Source: Nymphaea colorata (Eukaryota; Streptophyta; Magnoliopsida; Nymphaeales; Nymphaeaceae). Taken from it: a DNA stretch of 64,000 nt. The notes below the pieces were generated by a model, which ran no database searches, was not told the DNA's origin, and saw nothing but the letters and a program-made list of their open reading frames with translations. A program made the position numbers and the translations under genes. The number at the start of each line of letters is the position of its first letter. Positions within the stretch are counted from its first letter, which is position 1. Positions 1 to 10,936 of this stretch are shown here, in pieces. Location of the stretch: assembly GCF_008831285.2 (NCBI RefSeq), contig NC_045147.1, forward strand, positions 246,001 to 310,000. Direction: 5' to 3'.

Positions 1-100
1 CTTTTGAGCTTTGTGTGTGAAATGGCTTTCTAGTTAAAAAGTTAAATATGCTGCTTCATGGGAGTTGCAATTGTTCTGATTTCAATGTCCACTTGGTCAG
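1..100 (+). other. 3' end of the last NF-YA intron
   Basis: This stretch has no coding match to NF-YA and ends in a pyrimidine-containing segment and CAG at 98-100. The conserved DNA-binding residues begin immediately after it. The intron position, just before the Pro-Tyr-Leu-His-Glu-Ser segment, is the usual one in plant NF-YA genes as I recall them. The donor site and earlier exons lie outside the window. Confidence 0.75.
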
Positions 101-472
101 CCATACCTCCATGAGTCACGGCATCTTCATGCGTTGAAACGAGCTAGGGGATCTGGAGGGCGCTTCCTTAACACAAAGAAACTTGAGCAACCTGGGGTTG
201 CTGGTAATGCCCAGAAAGTTTTGGAAGGAGCTGCATTGCAGCTTGGAAGCCTATCTGATTCTGAAGTTGTGCAGTCAGAAACTGGTCTTGCTAGTTCAGG
301 AAATAGTGCTTCAGGAACATCAAATTCGGAAGTCACAAGCGTCGCTCTCCATGAAAACCTTTTTCGATCAGATTTCCTGTTCCCTGATTTTCGTTCTCAA
401 ACAAATAGGAGCATGCAAGTTAATCGAATTTTTCATGGTGGATCGATGAATAATCGACTTCCTATCACCTGA
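101..472 (+). CDS. NF-YA: NF-YA (HAP2/CBF-B) subunit, last coding exon
   Basis: NF-YA is the sequence-specific subunit of the trimeric CCAAT-binding factor NF-Y and acts in the nucleus with NF-YB and NF-YC. The exon starts after the CAG acceptor at 98-100 and immediately encodes the DNA-binding half of the HAP2 domain ([20 protein letters not shown], then RFLNTKK). The histidines, arginines and GGRFLN core expected of the CCAAT-contacting region are present. A Ser/Gly/Asn-rich tail of about 85 residues follows and ends at a TGA (470-472). The NF-YB/C interaction helix would be on upstream exons outside the window. The reading frame is open with no defect, so this exon looks functional. Codon use is unlike the decayed repeats around it. 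The family assignment is secure; the paralogue number cannot be given. Confidence 0.93.
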   Translation, partial: PYLHESRHLHALKRARGSGGRFLNTKKLEQPGVAGNAQKVLEGAALQLGSLSDSEVVQSETGLASSGNSASGTSNSEVTSVALHENLFRSDFLFPDFRSQTNRSMQVNRIFHGGSMNNRLPIT

Positions 473-1731
473 TGAAGCAGAGAGGGAACTATGAGCAGTT
501 GGTGATGTTTGGCCCTTGGCCAGCAGCCAACTGCATAGCAACATGTGCCCTCACCCTGCTGTTGTCAGGTATTAGGCAATTCATCCTTGGCTGTTACTTA
601 ATGTACCTGTTCTTTTGTGGTGCTCATCAACAGCATAGGCAAAAGACAGCTTGCTGTTAAAGTTGGAAATGTGGTGTGGAATGACTACTGATGGTGAAAC
701 AAACAACTTGATCTTTTGTGTGCTATGAACCGTATGGCCTTTCCTACTTTCACCATGTAATGGGTTTGTTTTTCCTTTTTGAATGTTTGGAAGTGCTTCT
801 TCCTCCAGTTTTTTTGGGGTCTCTGCACGTAGAAAATTGGATCTTTCGGAAGAAGGCAACAAAAAGGCGTGCATGTGTGCAGGTAATTCAACATGGCTAG
901 AAATTAACTTGTTTATGGATTTAATCTGGTCCATACAAAGCCATTCCACTGTGACGGATGAATTGAGAGGTCCAGCCGGTTTGTGCGTGCGGAGCTTTTG
1001 GTGTAGTTTATACTTTCCGGTTTGATTATGAAATTGAAGCGCTGGTTTCACTGCATCTAGTTACCGTGAAACTCAAGTGAGTGTGTAAATCATTCGAACT
1101 TTCTTTACCTTCGTGTTTCTGTCGGTGAGACGATGCTCTAATCAAGTGGAGCAAATCAGCTGAGCAACCTCAAGTGTGTTATGGTCCAAGCTTCGTATGC
1201 ATGTGAAGCCTTGGGTGGCTCTACCATGTCTTGAGTAAACAGTGCATGTAACCGGTAACTGCTTCATATGGTGGCGGTTTTTGATTTGTTTTTGTTTCAC
1301 CAAATTTGTTTATAGTTCTCACCGTGTATACCCTTTCCATATGTTACCTTTACCGTACCGTGGACGCTGGCACGCTAAAAGATCACTGCTGTTCTCAGTG
1401 GAAATTGTGTAAAGTTCTCGTGGGTTTGTAGCTCCGCTGGCATGGTCGTGGTGGAAGAATGTGGCCGTAAGCGTGCGTCTGCCACTTTAGGCTGCCGGCC
1501 CTTGGATGCGCCCTTTTTTGCGGGCTGCGAGTCTAGAAAAGGACTGCAGCTGCTTATGTAGTCCTGCCAAGTGGTAAGGGGGGCCTATCCTAGGATTTGG
1601 TGGTCATCCCTTCCATTTAGGATTAGATTTTCTTTTTCTTTGCATTTGGTAGGCTGATCCTCACGTTTATGTACAAGTGACGAAACTTGAGTCGCTTTTT
1701 CCTCCAGACTTGAATCTTATACTAAAATAAA
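473..1731 (+). other. NF-YA 3' untranslated region (end uncertain)
   Basis: The sequence directly after the NF-YA stop holds the miR169 site and has no coding signal of its own; the short ORFs here are chance. An AATAAA-like signal lies at 1726-1731, but plant poly(A) signals are loose, so the transcript may end anywhere from about 1100 onward. Nothing repeat-like is recognised up to about 1.7 kb. Confidence 0.5.
573..593 (+). promoter_or_regulatory. miR169 target site in NF-YA 3' UTR
   Basis: The core GGCAATTCATCCTTGGCTG (575-593) is complementary to the miR169 family. Against the common miR169a form I count mismatches at two positions, one near the miRNA 3' end and one internal (T instead of G at 580). 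The site is about 100 nt after the stop codon. A 3' UTR miR169 site is the known regulatory hallmark of many plant NF-YA genes and implies post-transcriptional repression. This independently supports the NF-YA call. Confidence 0.88.
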
Positions 1732-3398
1732 CAAGACAGCAAATCAGCATTCCATAATATAAAATAGATGAGAGGATTCCTAGTTATAAGAACAAAACTA
1801 AGCAAACGGTAGAAGCTCAAGGATCTTGGGCTAAAGCAATTCCGAATAACTGCAATAAAAGATAAGCTCCAAACAGGCTTACTAAAAACTCAAAAGGTTG
1901 CAGCAATAGACCTATTCTGCTAAGATGTGTGTGTAAACAGTACTACTATTCATTTAAAATAGGATATTGTATGATGGAAAACAAGCTATGAAATGGTCTG
2001 AAAGGTTGGTCTGCACTAAACAGGTTGCTTATGCAATTCACTATCGGAACCAAACACCTGCAGGGAACAATGACCTCTTCAATAAAACAAAGCATGAAAA
2101 ATTTCTAGTTACAACTACTTAGACTTAGCTAAATCAATACTAAAACAAAACTAACTAATGGGTAGTAGAAAATGGCTACTTGAATCAAAGGTCTGCAAGC
2201 AGCCGCAGCTATATAAAGCAGATGGCCAGGACTAGAAAGAGGTTTTAAGGATTAACTTGGAGAGTGGCACCACAGTGCATGAAGTTTGTGGCCATGAAGA
2301 AATCTTGTCTCAAAAAGGCAGACACCCTAAGCTGGCTTTGGATCTTAGACAGCAAATATGTTATTGCTTATGATGACTACTGCACCGAAGAGTGCATTCA
2401 AAATGCCACTATATTGGGTGTTGGCGCTGTGTTCTGCGCTAGGCATATAAGTCATGTAAGTGTCGGTGGAAAGGCTATCTGCATGTTTTGCATTGGCCTG
2501 AAGCAATGTTGGGCAATCACACGACCGCTAGCTTGCCCATAGCCAATTGCTAAATCACGATTGGCAGCAACATATCAAGATCTTCGCATTTTGATGATCG
2601 GTTGCAATCAAGAGCTCCTTAGAAGCTCTAGTTCCATTTGTGATTTTTTCTTTTTGTTTTTTTGTTTTTTTAAGTATGCTCACTATCAATCTTGATTATC
2701 AAGGAATGGCATGAGAGAGGATTTGTGGCGGAGAGTGGCCAAGGCGACCACCTAGCAGGGATTGTCAAAGGCTGTGGCCTGTGGATGTGTGGACAACAGC
2801 GCTGGTTGAATTTTTTGATGCTGCGGTTTGTACACAACTAAGGCTGCATACAAAATGAAGGCAACAATAGAATGACTCATGCCTAGCTACTATGGCTGCA
2901 GCTGGCAAGGTGATTTAGGCCACACTAGCTGGCCCTTACTTGGTTGAGATCAATGGGTCCTACTGATTGAAGGAGTAGAAGTGAGCTAAGCTGCCCTTAG
3001 TGCAAACTGATGGCCTTCTTCGATGCATTGGGAAGGCTTTTGGTTGCAATAGTTGTGAGAAAGAGTGAATCGTGGGCTTGTGTAGAGCTATTTAGCAACG
3101 ACTTGGTACTCGAGCGTAGAATTCTGTCAGTTCTAGAACCCGACGCATATCACTCCATATCCCCTCAATAATATGCATATCAGCACAAACAATAAAATTC
3201 AATTTGTTAAATATAATTGCTTTGCACTTACTGAGTATTCTTTTGAACAACAGCTTCCTGAATAATTTAAATACATAAATTGTCATCTAGACCTAATAAA
3301 ACAGTATGTCTTACACAACTTTCTCGCCTACACATTCTAAACTTGCCTGCCTTATTTTGAGTTGCTGTGTTTTCTTTTGATTGATTTGTTTCCTGACA
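1732..3398. other. Unassigned; may include a decayed 5' LTR at its end
   Basis: No protein family is recognised. A TATA-like CTATATAAAG lies at 2209-2218, with a 92-codon ORF (2264-2542) starting about 50 bases downstream. That ORF resembles nothing I know and may be chance. The last few hundred bases before 3398 end in ...CTGACA directly before a copia primer-binding site, so they are probably the remains of a 5' LTR. I could not find its start or a matching 3' LTR. Confidence 0.35.
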
Positions 3399-3410
3399 TA
3401 GTATCAGAGC
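3399..3410 (+). other. Primer-binding site, Ty1/copia (initiator Met-tRNA)
   Basis: TAGTATCAGAGC differs by one base from TGGTATCAGAGC, the copia site complementary to plant initiator tRNA-Met. It follows a CA dinucleotide (3397-3398) that would end the 5' LTR. Copia gag-like sequence begins about 70 bases downstream, as expected. Confidence 0.7.
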
Positions 3411-3479
3411 TTTTCGAGTTGCTTTGGCATTTTTGATCATCAAACATCATTGCTATGACAAAGGATTAGATGATGCACT

Positions 3480-4440
3480 ACGGAATTCAACAACCCATTC
3501 TATCTTCATTATTCTGATGGTTCGAGCTCAATTTTGGTTTCTTAATCTTTAACAAGAGAAAACTACCCAATATGGAGCCTCCTGATGGTGATGGCTCTCA
3601 CTGCTAAGAACATGTAGGGTTCATTGATGGTCCCTTTCCTGAACTTGATCCCTCTTCAATAGATTACTTACCGTGGAGTCATTTCAATACACTGGTTTTG
3701 TCTTGGATAATAAACTCGCTGACAACATGATCTATTTAGCAATCACTTATGAGTATGGATTGAACTACGTGATTATTATGCCCAAAGCATAGAGCCTACA
3801 AAAGTTTATTGTCAAAGTTGCTCTTTAGTGGGCATGTTTAAGAAACTTAGGCTGTTACTGCATATTATACCAAGCTTAAATCGTGTTGGAATGAGCTGGC
3901 TTTGTATGAGCCACTACCTATTTGTTCTTGTGGTGCTATGACGGTAATTGCAGAAAACAACAACAAGAAAGGATAATACAACTTCTGATGGGGCTCAATC
4001 AATCCTATAATACAGTTAGGCGACAAATTTGTTGATAGACCCATTGCCATTTGTTGTTAAAGTATATTCACTTATTTTACAAGAAGAAAAACATAGAGAA
4101 GCAAGGATGCTGCCATCTACGGATCATACAAGTTTGGTTGCATCATAACGAGATTCACGATTCTCTTAAGGGTCAAAATCAAAAGGATGTGATATATTCG
4201 TGCCGTCACGGTGTTGGACAAACTAGGGAGAAATGCTATAAACTGTATGGTTTTCCTTCAGGTTTTAAATATGAAAAACAAAAACAAGATAAGTTCGCTC
4301 CTTCAAATGCAGCAGTCAGAAACTCGAGTGAAAGCAGTCTTGCCACTACCTCTTCTAGTCGTTTTACTAACTTGGCTAGCGTTGATGCTCAAACCAGTAA
4401 GAAGGGTGCCCCAACGTTCACAATGGAATTGTATAATTGA
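3480..4440 (+). pseudogene. Copia G gag remnant with zinc knuckle
   Basis: Frame-by-frame reading gives the copia N-terminal pattern (a YPIWS-like motif, then MALTAKN and GFIDG) and the UBN2/gag region (a WNELALYEPLP-like motif). An open segment (4051-4440) carries a CCHC-type knuckle at about 4201-4242 (C-x2-HG-x2-G-Q-T-x3-C) followed by KLYGFPSG. The knuckle histidine is Gln here. Several frameshifts and stops separate the pieces, so no full gag can be made. The role would have been RNA packaging. Confidence 0.8.
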
Positions 4441-5489
4441 TTGGTTCAACTTCTTAAAGATAATTCATCCTAAGTTATTTTTGCATGCATGTCAATGTCA
4501 TTGAAGTTTTGAACAATGTTGGATTATTGTTAGTGGTGCCAATGAGATCACATAACATTTTCTCTATCAAATTTATCTAATGTTTCCAAATTTGATACCG
4601 TTTTTTTAATAACAGCCTTATATATGCCACCCACCAAGGAAACACGGTTCTGTCCTCAACCATTATCTTACAACATATTTGTTTCATTCCAAATTTCAAC
4701 TTCAATCTTTAAGTAAACTAATCAAACAACTGGACTGCTATGTTGTAGTTAATTCATTTGGTTGTATTTTAGGACCAGAAGCTTAAGAAGAAGATTAGAG
4801 CATCCAAACTCAGGAAAGTACTGTATTGCTTCAAGATTTGTGATGTAAACATTCCTAATCCAACCTTTTCGCAGCCTCCACACTCATCTTCTATCATTAA
4901 AATGTCCAAAACTTTTCATTCTATTTGTGATGTTTGGCACTTAAGCCTAGGCCGTCCTTCAAAGTTTAGAAACAAACTATTTTCTTCTTATAATTCTGAT
5001 ATGCCTTTTCTGCTCAGCCTTGTGATACTTGTTCTGTTTCTAAATAGACATGTTTGCCTTTTAATGGAACGAAAATTTCTTCCATAATACCACTTTAGCT
5101 TGTTTATTGTGACCTATAGGAATTGTATTCACAAGCGTCTGTCACTGGTGAGCACTATTTATTGACTGTGGTTGATGACTATGCCCGTTTATTTGGGTGT
5201 TTTAATGAGGCACAAGCATGAAATGAAAGCTAAGTTGCAGCATTTCTTTAATGTAATTGAAAACTAGTTTAAGACATCAATTCTAAGACTAAAGATTCAG
5301 AGTGGAATTGAGTCCTCTCTGATGAATTCAAAGAGTTTTTCCACAAAAAAGGGGTTCATCATGAGACAAGTTGTGTTTACATGCTTCACCAGAATGACGT
5401 GGTTTGAGGGGAAGCACAAACACCTTTTAATGGTTGCTCATGCACTTCATTTCCAAGCTAATTTACTTCTAAAATTTTGGGGGGAGTGC
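4441..5489 (+). pseudogene. Copia G protease and integrase remnant
   Basis: Near 4530 a WII-SGA motif (from W-x-x-D-S/T-G-A, Asp replaced by Val) marks the retropepsin active site. From about 4900 the pre-integrase HHCC region (WHLSLGRPSKF, where the LGH histidine is now Arg) is seen. At about 5290-5489 comes the end of the integrase core (EFF.KKG, then ALHFQANLLLKFWGEC). The frame shifts several times. The integrase is interrupted at 5497/5498 by the hAT element and resumes at about 6422. Confidence 0.8.
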
Positions 5490-5497
5490 ATGCCAAT
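5490..5497. repeat. Target-site duplication, left copy (ATGCCAAT)
   Basis: ATGCCAAT directly precedes the hAT terminal repeat. An identical copy is at 6414-6421. Eight base pairs is the diagnostic duplication length of hAT elements. Confidence 0.88.
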
Positions 5498-6413
5498 TAA
5501 GGCTGGGCATCGGGCCGGGCCGGCCCGAAAAAATTGAGAAAAGTTAAGCCCGTTAACGTTATCGGGCCAGCCCGAGGCCCGGCCCGTTTATAATCGGGCC
5601 GGGCCGATTAAGTATCGGGCCTCGGGCTTGAGATTGTGCCCGAGGCCCGGCCCGGCCCGTTTATAACCGGGCCGGGCCGATGAAGTATCGGGCCTCGGGC
5701 TTGAGATTGTGCCCGAGGCCCGACGCGTCCAGGCCCAATCATCCGCTCGGGCTTGGCCTCCTGCAGGCTGCAGAGTCTCGCTTCACTTTTCAAGCTTTCC
5801 CCTCCTTTTTCAGTTGTTCTTTCCTTCCCTATTTTTCATCGTCTTTTAGAAGGGAATACTCCATTCTCGTTGATCATATGTTCCCTCTTCAATCTTTGGA
5901 ATGTGATTATGCGAGGTTGTTGTGCAACAAAAAGAGTGAGACTCACTGCCATTCTGCTGTAGTTTGACAGAAATCAAAAAGAAGGAAGAGAGACAGACCT
6001 CTCTCTCTCTCCCCAACTTTGTGTTGTTTTTCTTTTCTTGTTTCTTTTTCTCTTTTCTTGTTGCTAGAATGTTGGGAGATAGAGGAGAAAGTCAGATGAA
6101 GCACTCGTCATCAGTCTCCCATGAGAGCTTAAGAATAGAAAACATATGGCGGCCCAATACCAGGTGAGTGAGAGAAAGAGGGAAGGAAGGAAACCCTAAC
6201 ATAAGTAAAGGGGCAAAAAAAGAAGTTTTTTTTTAAGTTATGGGCTTGTCAGGCCGTCGATGAACGTTGGATCAAGCTCGGGCCTGACCCGTTAAGTATC
6301 GGGCCGGGCCGAGCCCGATAAAATCGGGCCCGTTAAGGATTTTTCAAGGCCCGGGCCCGAGTCGGGCCAGGTACCGTGTACCCGGCGGTGGCCTGGCCCG
6401 GTGCCCAGGCTTA
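5498..6413. mobile_element. Non-autonomous hAT element inside copia G
   Basis: The 916-bp element has terminal inverted repeats: TAAGGCTGGGCATCGGGCCG on the left against TAAGCCTGGGCACCGGGCCA read from the right end. There are three differences over about 24 bp. It is flanked by perfect 8-bp duplications (ATGCCAAT at 5490-5497 and 6414-6421). The subterminal regions are very GC-rich with repeated CGGGCC/GGCCCG motifs; the centre (about 5760-6240) is AT/pyrimidine-rich and encodes nothing recognisable. No transposase is present, so it needed a helper. It inserted after the copia element and cuts the integrase. Confidence 0.9.
5583..5728 (+). repeat. 73-bp GC-rich tandem repeat, two units
   Basis: CCCGTTTATAATCGGGCCGG at 5583 recurs as CCCGTTTATAACCGGGCCGG at 5656, a period of 73 bp, and the following text (AGTATCGGGCCTCGGGCTTG) also repeats. 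Each unit contains opposed CGGGCC/GGCCCG runs that can fold back on themselves. Such subterminal arrays are plausible transposase-binding clusters; that role is an inference. Confidence 0.85.
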
Positions 6414-6421
6414 ATGCCAAT
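6414..6421. repeat. Target-site duplication, right copy (ATGCCAAT)
   Basis: Identical to 5490-5497. It closes the hAT insertion, after which the copia integrase reading resumes. Confidence 0.88.
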
Positions 6422-8640
6422 ATTAACTTTTCTAATTAGTAGGACTCCATCTTCTTTGCTTGGGGGTGTCACAAACACCATACAATAATTTATTTTAGGG
6501 AAAACATTCATACAACCATTTCAAAGTCTTTGGGTTGTTACGTTACAAACCTGAAACCTGATGATACGTTTGAAGAAAGAGCTCACATGTGTCAATTTAT
6601 TAGTTATCCATGTGGCAAAGAAAGATATTTTGTCCATAATCTTGAAGTACACAAATTATCTGTGAGTTAAGATGTGAAATTTCATGAACAGTTATTTCGT
6701 TTATCAAAAAATCAAAATCATGATTTCCAACCGTTGTTCCTTTACCATTAGATGATCATAATTGTGAAGAACATGATGACATGAAAAGTGAAGGCATAAG
6801 AACTGAAGCCACTGTGCCAAACATTGCATTGCCTAATAAATCCTATTCAGACTCAACTGTATACCACCCAACTGATCAGCAGTTAGAAATTAAGCAATTT
6901 GAATATAATCCTGAGTGCCCTTTAATAAACTCAGACTCAAACATTCAGCTTAGTTCACAACCTACTCAACCTTATTCACTACATGAATTGCACTGATCTA
7001 CATGCATTTGCAAGCCCTCTGTGTTGCTCAAGGAATTCTATTGCAGTGCTACCACTTCCAATTCGACTGCAGCAAAATCAAAATCAACGATTGGTTGCTC
7101 TAGCAAGTATCCATTTTTTAATTACGCAGCCCTTGATTGGTTCTCACCAAACCATACTCTAGGTAATTCTCATCTACATGACCAGACCTCCTATGAAAGA
7201 AGCGAGGCACCCACCTGCTCGCAAGAGGCAACAATGGCATAAATCATAGCTTTGGAAGAAAATAAAACGTGAAGCCTGGTAGAGTGCCTAGTTAATGTAA
7301 CGTCTGTTGGATGCAAATGGGTATATAAAACAAGGTTCAAGACGAATGAGGAAATTAAATGACATAAGGCAAGGGTTGTTGCCAGAAGGTACTCCCAAAT
7401 TGAAGGACTTGATTTTCATGGAGCATTTGCACTAGTGGTGAAATCGGTGTGAGTTGTTAGCCATTAAGTTTAATTGTATTCTTGAGCAAAATGAATGTAT
7501 ATACTTTTCTTATGTATAATTTTTTTCGTGGATATTTGATAGAATAAGTGTATATGGAGGTACCTCCCATGTATGACAAAGAGGGGGATACTTGAGTTCG
7601 TAAGTTTTATAAATCATTGTATGGCTTGCGACAGACTCCAAAAACAGGTTTCAAAAAATTTTGGCTACATTGTAAGGTTTGGATTCATTCAATAAAAAAA
7701 TTGATTACTCACTATGCACCTTAACCCAAGGAAATTAGTTTGCTGTAATACTAGTATATGTGGACGACCTAATTATTGCAGGTAATAACCTAAGACAGAT
7801 CAATGACATCAATAAGTTTCTAAGCACCATTTTTCACACGAAAGAGCTCAGTCTTTTAAGGTATTTTCTTGGTATTGAACATTCTAGAACTACAGAAGAA
7901 GACATTTTCACATCATAAGTATTGTCTTGATATTTTAGAATAAACATGGCAATTGCAAGCAAAGGCCAATTGAAACACCTATGGAACAACAAACATTAGT
8001 TATAATAATGGATCGCGAAGCACTTAAGGACTGCACAAGTTATAGAGGTCTGGCTAGTAAGTGAATTTACCTTACCATCACAAGGCCATAAATTTTTTAT
8101 CATGTAATTTGCTTGGCATGTTTATGCCAAGTCCTAGAATAAAACATCTTGACATAGCATTAAGAATTGTAAAATAGCTCAAGAAAAATCTAGGGCAAGC
8201 ATGTTCTTAGCAAAAACTCAATTACTAATGAAAGCATTTTGTGATGCAAACTGAGCTTTGCGAAAAGAAACTAGAAGATCAACAACCGGCTATCATGCAT
8301 TCTTGGGTTAAAATTTGTTTTCTTGGAAGAAAAAAAAATGATCACAAATTGTTTCCAGGTCTTCAGCGGAGGTTGAGGATTCATTAACGGCCAATGTAGC
8401 TTGCGAAATTATGTGGCCAAAGTCACTCTTAGTAGATTTGAAGGTTAAGCATGAAGCTCAAATTGAATTGTTATGTGATTTGAAGGTTAAGTATGCTGGT
8501 GCTAATGAAACCTATTGGTTGTGACTTGTCTTTGAAAAAGAAATGGTCAATTGAAGGGAGCTGCAATGAGATATGTTCAAATAGACTTATGGTTCGATTT
8601 ATTCAAGACTCACACTCTAAATCCTAAGGTCGGTGACAGG
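6422..8640 (+). pseudogene. Copia G integrase tail, reverse transcriptase and RNase H remnant
   Basis: From about 6422 comes the end of integrase and the variable linker. At about 7230-7450 is the RT N-terminus (VGCKW-YKTRFKTN pattern, then ARVVARRYSQIEGLDF). At about 7560-7790 are the pieces equivalent to ...YGLRQTPK and a VYVDDLIIAGN active-site motif at about 7755-7790, with the two Asp retained. RNase H follows (an ETRRSTTGY motif near 8270-8300, then a degenerate SAEAEY region). Reading requires several frame changes. No transposition activity is expected. Confidence 0.8.
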
Positions 8641-8990
8641 TTCCTATTGGCCTAAAGCTACTAACCATCTTTTGACAAGGCTGGATGAGGACTTATGCAT
8701 CCCACAGCTCCCAGCAACTACCATTTTTTGTGGCTTTGCACCAGGTCCCTCTATTTTGAACTCACCAAATTGGTTTTCGAGCAACTTTTCCAATTTTACC
8801 CTGAATCTTCCTTACTATTTATCGCCATACCACTCACCCAAGCCCACCCACTACATCGGCAGACCTAGCTTTGCCCTTGTCCTTAATATCAAAACTATAA
8901 GAAATCAGCTTTGTATTTTGCATTGTAGACAAGCCGAGTCGTGCTCAAGCTTTGCCAACTTGATCTCGGCTCAACTCACATATTGCCTAA
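8641..8990. other. Unassigned spacer
   Basis: A 120-codon ORF (8633-8995) covers most of this stretch but resembles no family I recognise and sits just past the copia RNase H, where decayed LTR sequence would be expected. No clear LTR match to the 3.3-kb region was found by eye. Confidence 0.3.
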
Positions 8991-9094
8991 CTTGAGCTTG
9001 GCTAGAGCTTGAGGCGAGCTTTACATGTCCATGCTTGAGCTACTTGAGCTTGGCTAGAGCTCGAGGCGAGCCTTACATGTCCATGCTTGAGCTC
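8991..9094 (+). repeat. 52-bp tandem repeat, two units
   Basis: The unit starting CTTGAGCTTGGCTAGAGCTT at 8991 recurs at 9043 with two or three changes and both include TTACATGTCCATGCTTGAGC. The period is 52 bp. Confidence 0.85.
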
Positions 9095-9373
9095 CACTTG
9101 ATAGACATGTCCGCGCTCAAGCACGATTTGTAAGTTTAACTCAATAGCTCGCTTTGGCAATGTCGTCACAGGCTATTGCTGGGAAATGGCCATTTTTTGG
9201 TAGAAATCAGTGACCTTTCCGCTAAAAGAAGAATAAACAACAGGTTTATGTGATTAAAAAAAATGTGATGGCAAGCCGAAGAGAGCCTGTCAGCTGGAAC
9301 GTAGAAGTTTTTGCCTTTTCTATCAGCCAATGTCTAGCATCTTCAAGCCATCTGATTGTCGGAAAACAACTTT

Positions 9374-9652
9374 GAGGAAAAGAAGAAAAAGTGCAGAAAA
9401 AAGGGAAAAGACAGAGAGACAAAAGGAAACAAGGGAGGAGGAAAAAGAAGAAGAGAGAAAAAAAAGGGAGTAGCTCAACAGCACTAGGAAAAGGAAGAAG
9501 AGGAGGAGGGAAAGGAAAACAAGGGTGGGAAAAGTGCAACGAGGAAATGAGAAGGGAAAGGAGAAGGAGGAAGAAGCAAAGAGAAAAAGAAGAAGAAGAA
9601 TGAAAGAAAGAATATAAGACAAAAGGGATGAGAGAGAGAGAGAGAGAGAGAG
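9374..9652. repeat. Purine-rich low-complexity tract ending in (GA)n
   Basis: Almost 280 bases on the plus strand are A/G with few pyrimidines, ending in a pure (AG) run at about 9630-9652. Long ORFs on both strands here are composition artefacts (Lys/Arg/Glu or Phe/Leu/Ser only). Confidence 0.85.
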
Positions 9653-9760
9653 TTTGCCTTGGGCTATGACATGCCACTACATGTGCCCAAGTGCGCTCGC
9701 CAGTCGCCAGAAATGTCTAGCCACAGTTGGCTCATCTTGTTGTTCACCACAAAATCCTTC

Positions 9761-9762
<2 letters not shown>

Positions 9763-9796
<34 letters not shown>
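9763..9796 (+). repeat. (GA)n microsatellite
   Basis: A run of about 17 GA units, preceded by TCTA and followed by GGAG and a purine stretch. Confidence 0.95.
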
Positions 9797-9801
<5 letters not shown>

Positions 9802-10147
9802 AAAAAAGACCAAGGAAAACGACTGGCACAATGGCTCTTTGTACCCAAAAATAAAATTTCACTTTGCCCCTACATTTTCTGAGTTCCAAAGGAGCGATCA
9901 TGATGTATTAACTGTTATCTCACCATATCACATGTTTTCAGAAATTTAGAAAGGACGCACTCAAACTGCACATGAGCTTACTCAAGTTTAATCAGAGTCA
10001 AGCTTGTGCAACTCAAATTCAGCTTACTTATGAACTTGAGCTCTCAGTTAAGTTTGAACTTGACTAAACGAGTCGAGCTCGTGTCGAGCTTAACTGAGCG
10101 AGTTCAAGTCAAGCCTGAGTTGGCTTGACTTGTTGGACATCCCCTAC

Positions 10148-10152
10148 TTGTG

Positions 10153-10184
<32 letters not shown>

Positions 10185-10900
10185 AAGAAAAAACCAATTC
10201 CAGTTATACTTTCTTTTATAGACAAGTTTTATGTCATTGCCACTCATGCAAGCCATTTCTATCTTCAATATCTGGCCCACTTTCCCTTTTTGCCCCTAGC
10301 CATTTTGCTAAACCACAAGGAAACCATTTTGTAAAGCAAAAGTTCTTGTTTAACTCACAACATGGCCACTTGTACTGCCTTCCCTTTACATGGATGTGAT
10401 CCTAGTAGACCAGATGCACTATCCGTTCAGTCTTTTAGGACAATAATCAAACAACCTCTTATGGCACATTTGATGCAACAATTGTTTTTTTTATGGATTA
10501 TCCGTGAAACATCAAACACAAAAACAATTTACTATATTTCATCCATTGGATTTTTTTATAGCAAACAAATTTTCTTTAAAAATATTTGGATTAGAAAAAA
10601 AAATTTTGTGGCTCATTAGGTTGTCGTAATTCTCTCTCGTCTCTCTCCTATGTTCTTGCCGTTGGAGTGACTTAGCAGCAGGTGGTTCCATTAGTGCATC
10701 TTACTCAGTAGCACTGGCTACAAACATCAAAGGTGAGTGCTTTTCTCTCTCTCTCTCTCTTTTTCCCTATCCTTCTTTTTCTCATTCCACCATCTCTCTG
10801 CATTCTTCTTCCTCTACTAGAGTCGAGCAAGGAGCATGGTCTTCATCAGGAGGAGGCTCCTTATTCATGGCAAGGGTAAAACCATCACCCAATCCCTCTC

Positions 10901-10936
<36 letters not shown>

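Larger units (their letters stand above)
3399..8640 (+). mobile_element. Degenerate Ty1/copia retrotransposon (copy G)
   Basis: In order on the plus strand: primer-binding site, gag with zinc knuckle, protease, integrase, then (after an inserted hAT element) the integrase tail, reverse transcriptase and RNase H. All are in broken frames. The order protease-integrase-RT-RNase H defines Ty1/copia. Without the 916-bp insertion and one target-duplication copy it would be about 4.3 kb internally. LTRs were not resolved. The many stops and frameshifts mark it as old and non-autonomous. Confidence 0.85.
8930..10147. mobile_element. Possible hAT-like element with clustered CTCGAGC/GCTTGAG motifs
   Basis: Both sides (8930-9160 and 9960-10147) are dense in GAGCTTG, CTCGAGC and CAAGCC motifs in opposed orientation. 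The right end reads ...GTTGGACATCCCCTAC, the reverse of the GTAGGGGATGTCCAAC type of hAT terminus common in plants. The left end lacks the matching GGGG tip and no 8-bp duplication was found, so the left boundary is uncertain. The interior is a purine tract, possibly a separate expansion. Confidence 0.4.

Noticed and set aside
127-1051. Other ORFs overlapping the NF-YA exon and its 3' UTR (both strands)
   Set aside because: They are shadows of the NF-YA frame or chance ORFs in the UTR; the frame with the HAP2 motif is the only one with family support.
2264-2542. Real gene with a TATA box at 2210
   Set aside because: The ORF is short, matches nothing, and the region lies just ahead of a retrotransposon; chance or LTR sequence is more likely.
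9246-9677. 143-codon minus-strand ORF
   Set aside because: It is the translation of a purine-rich tract (Ser/Leu/Phe/Pro only) and has no domain.
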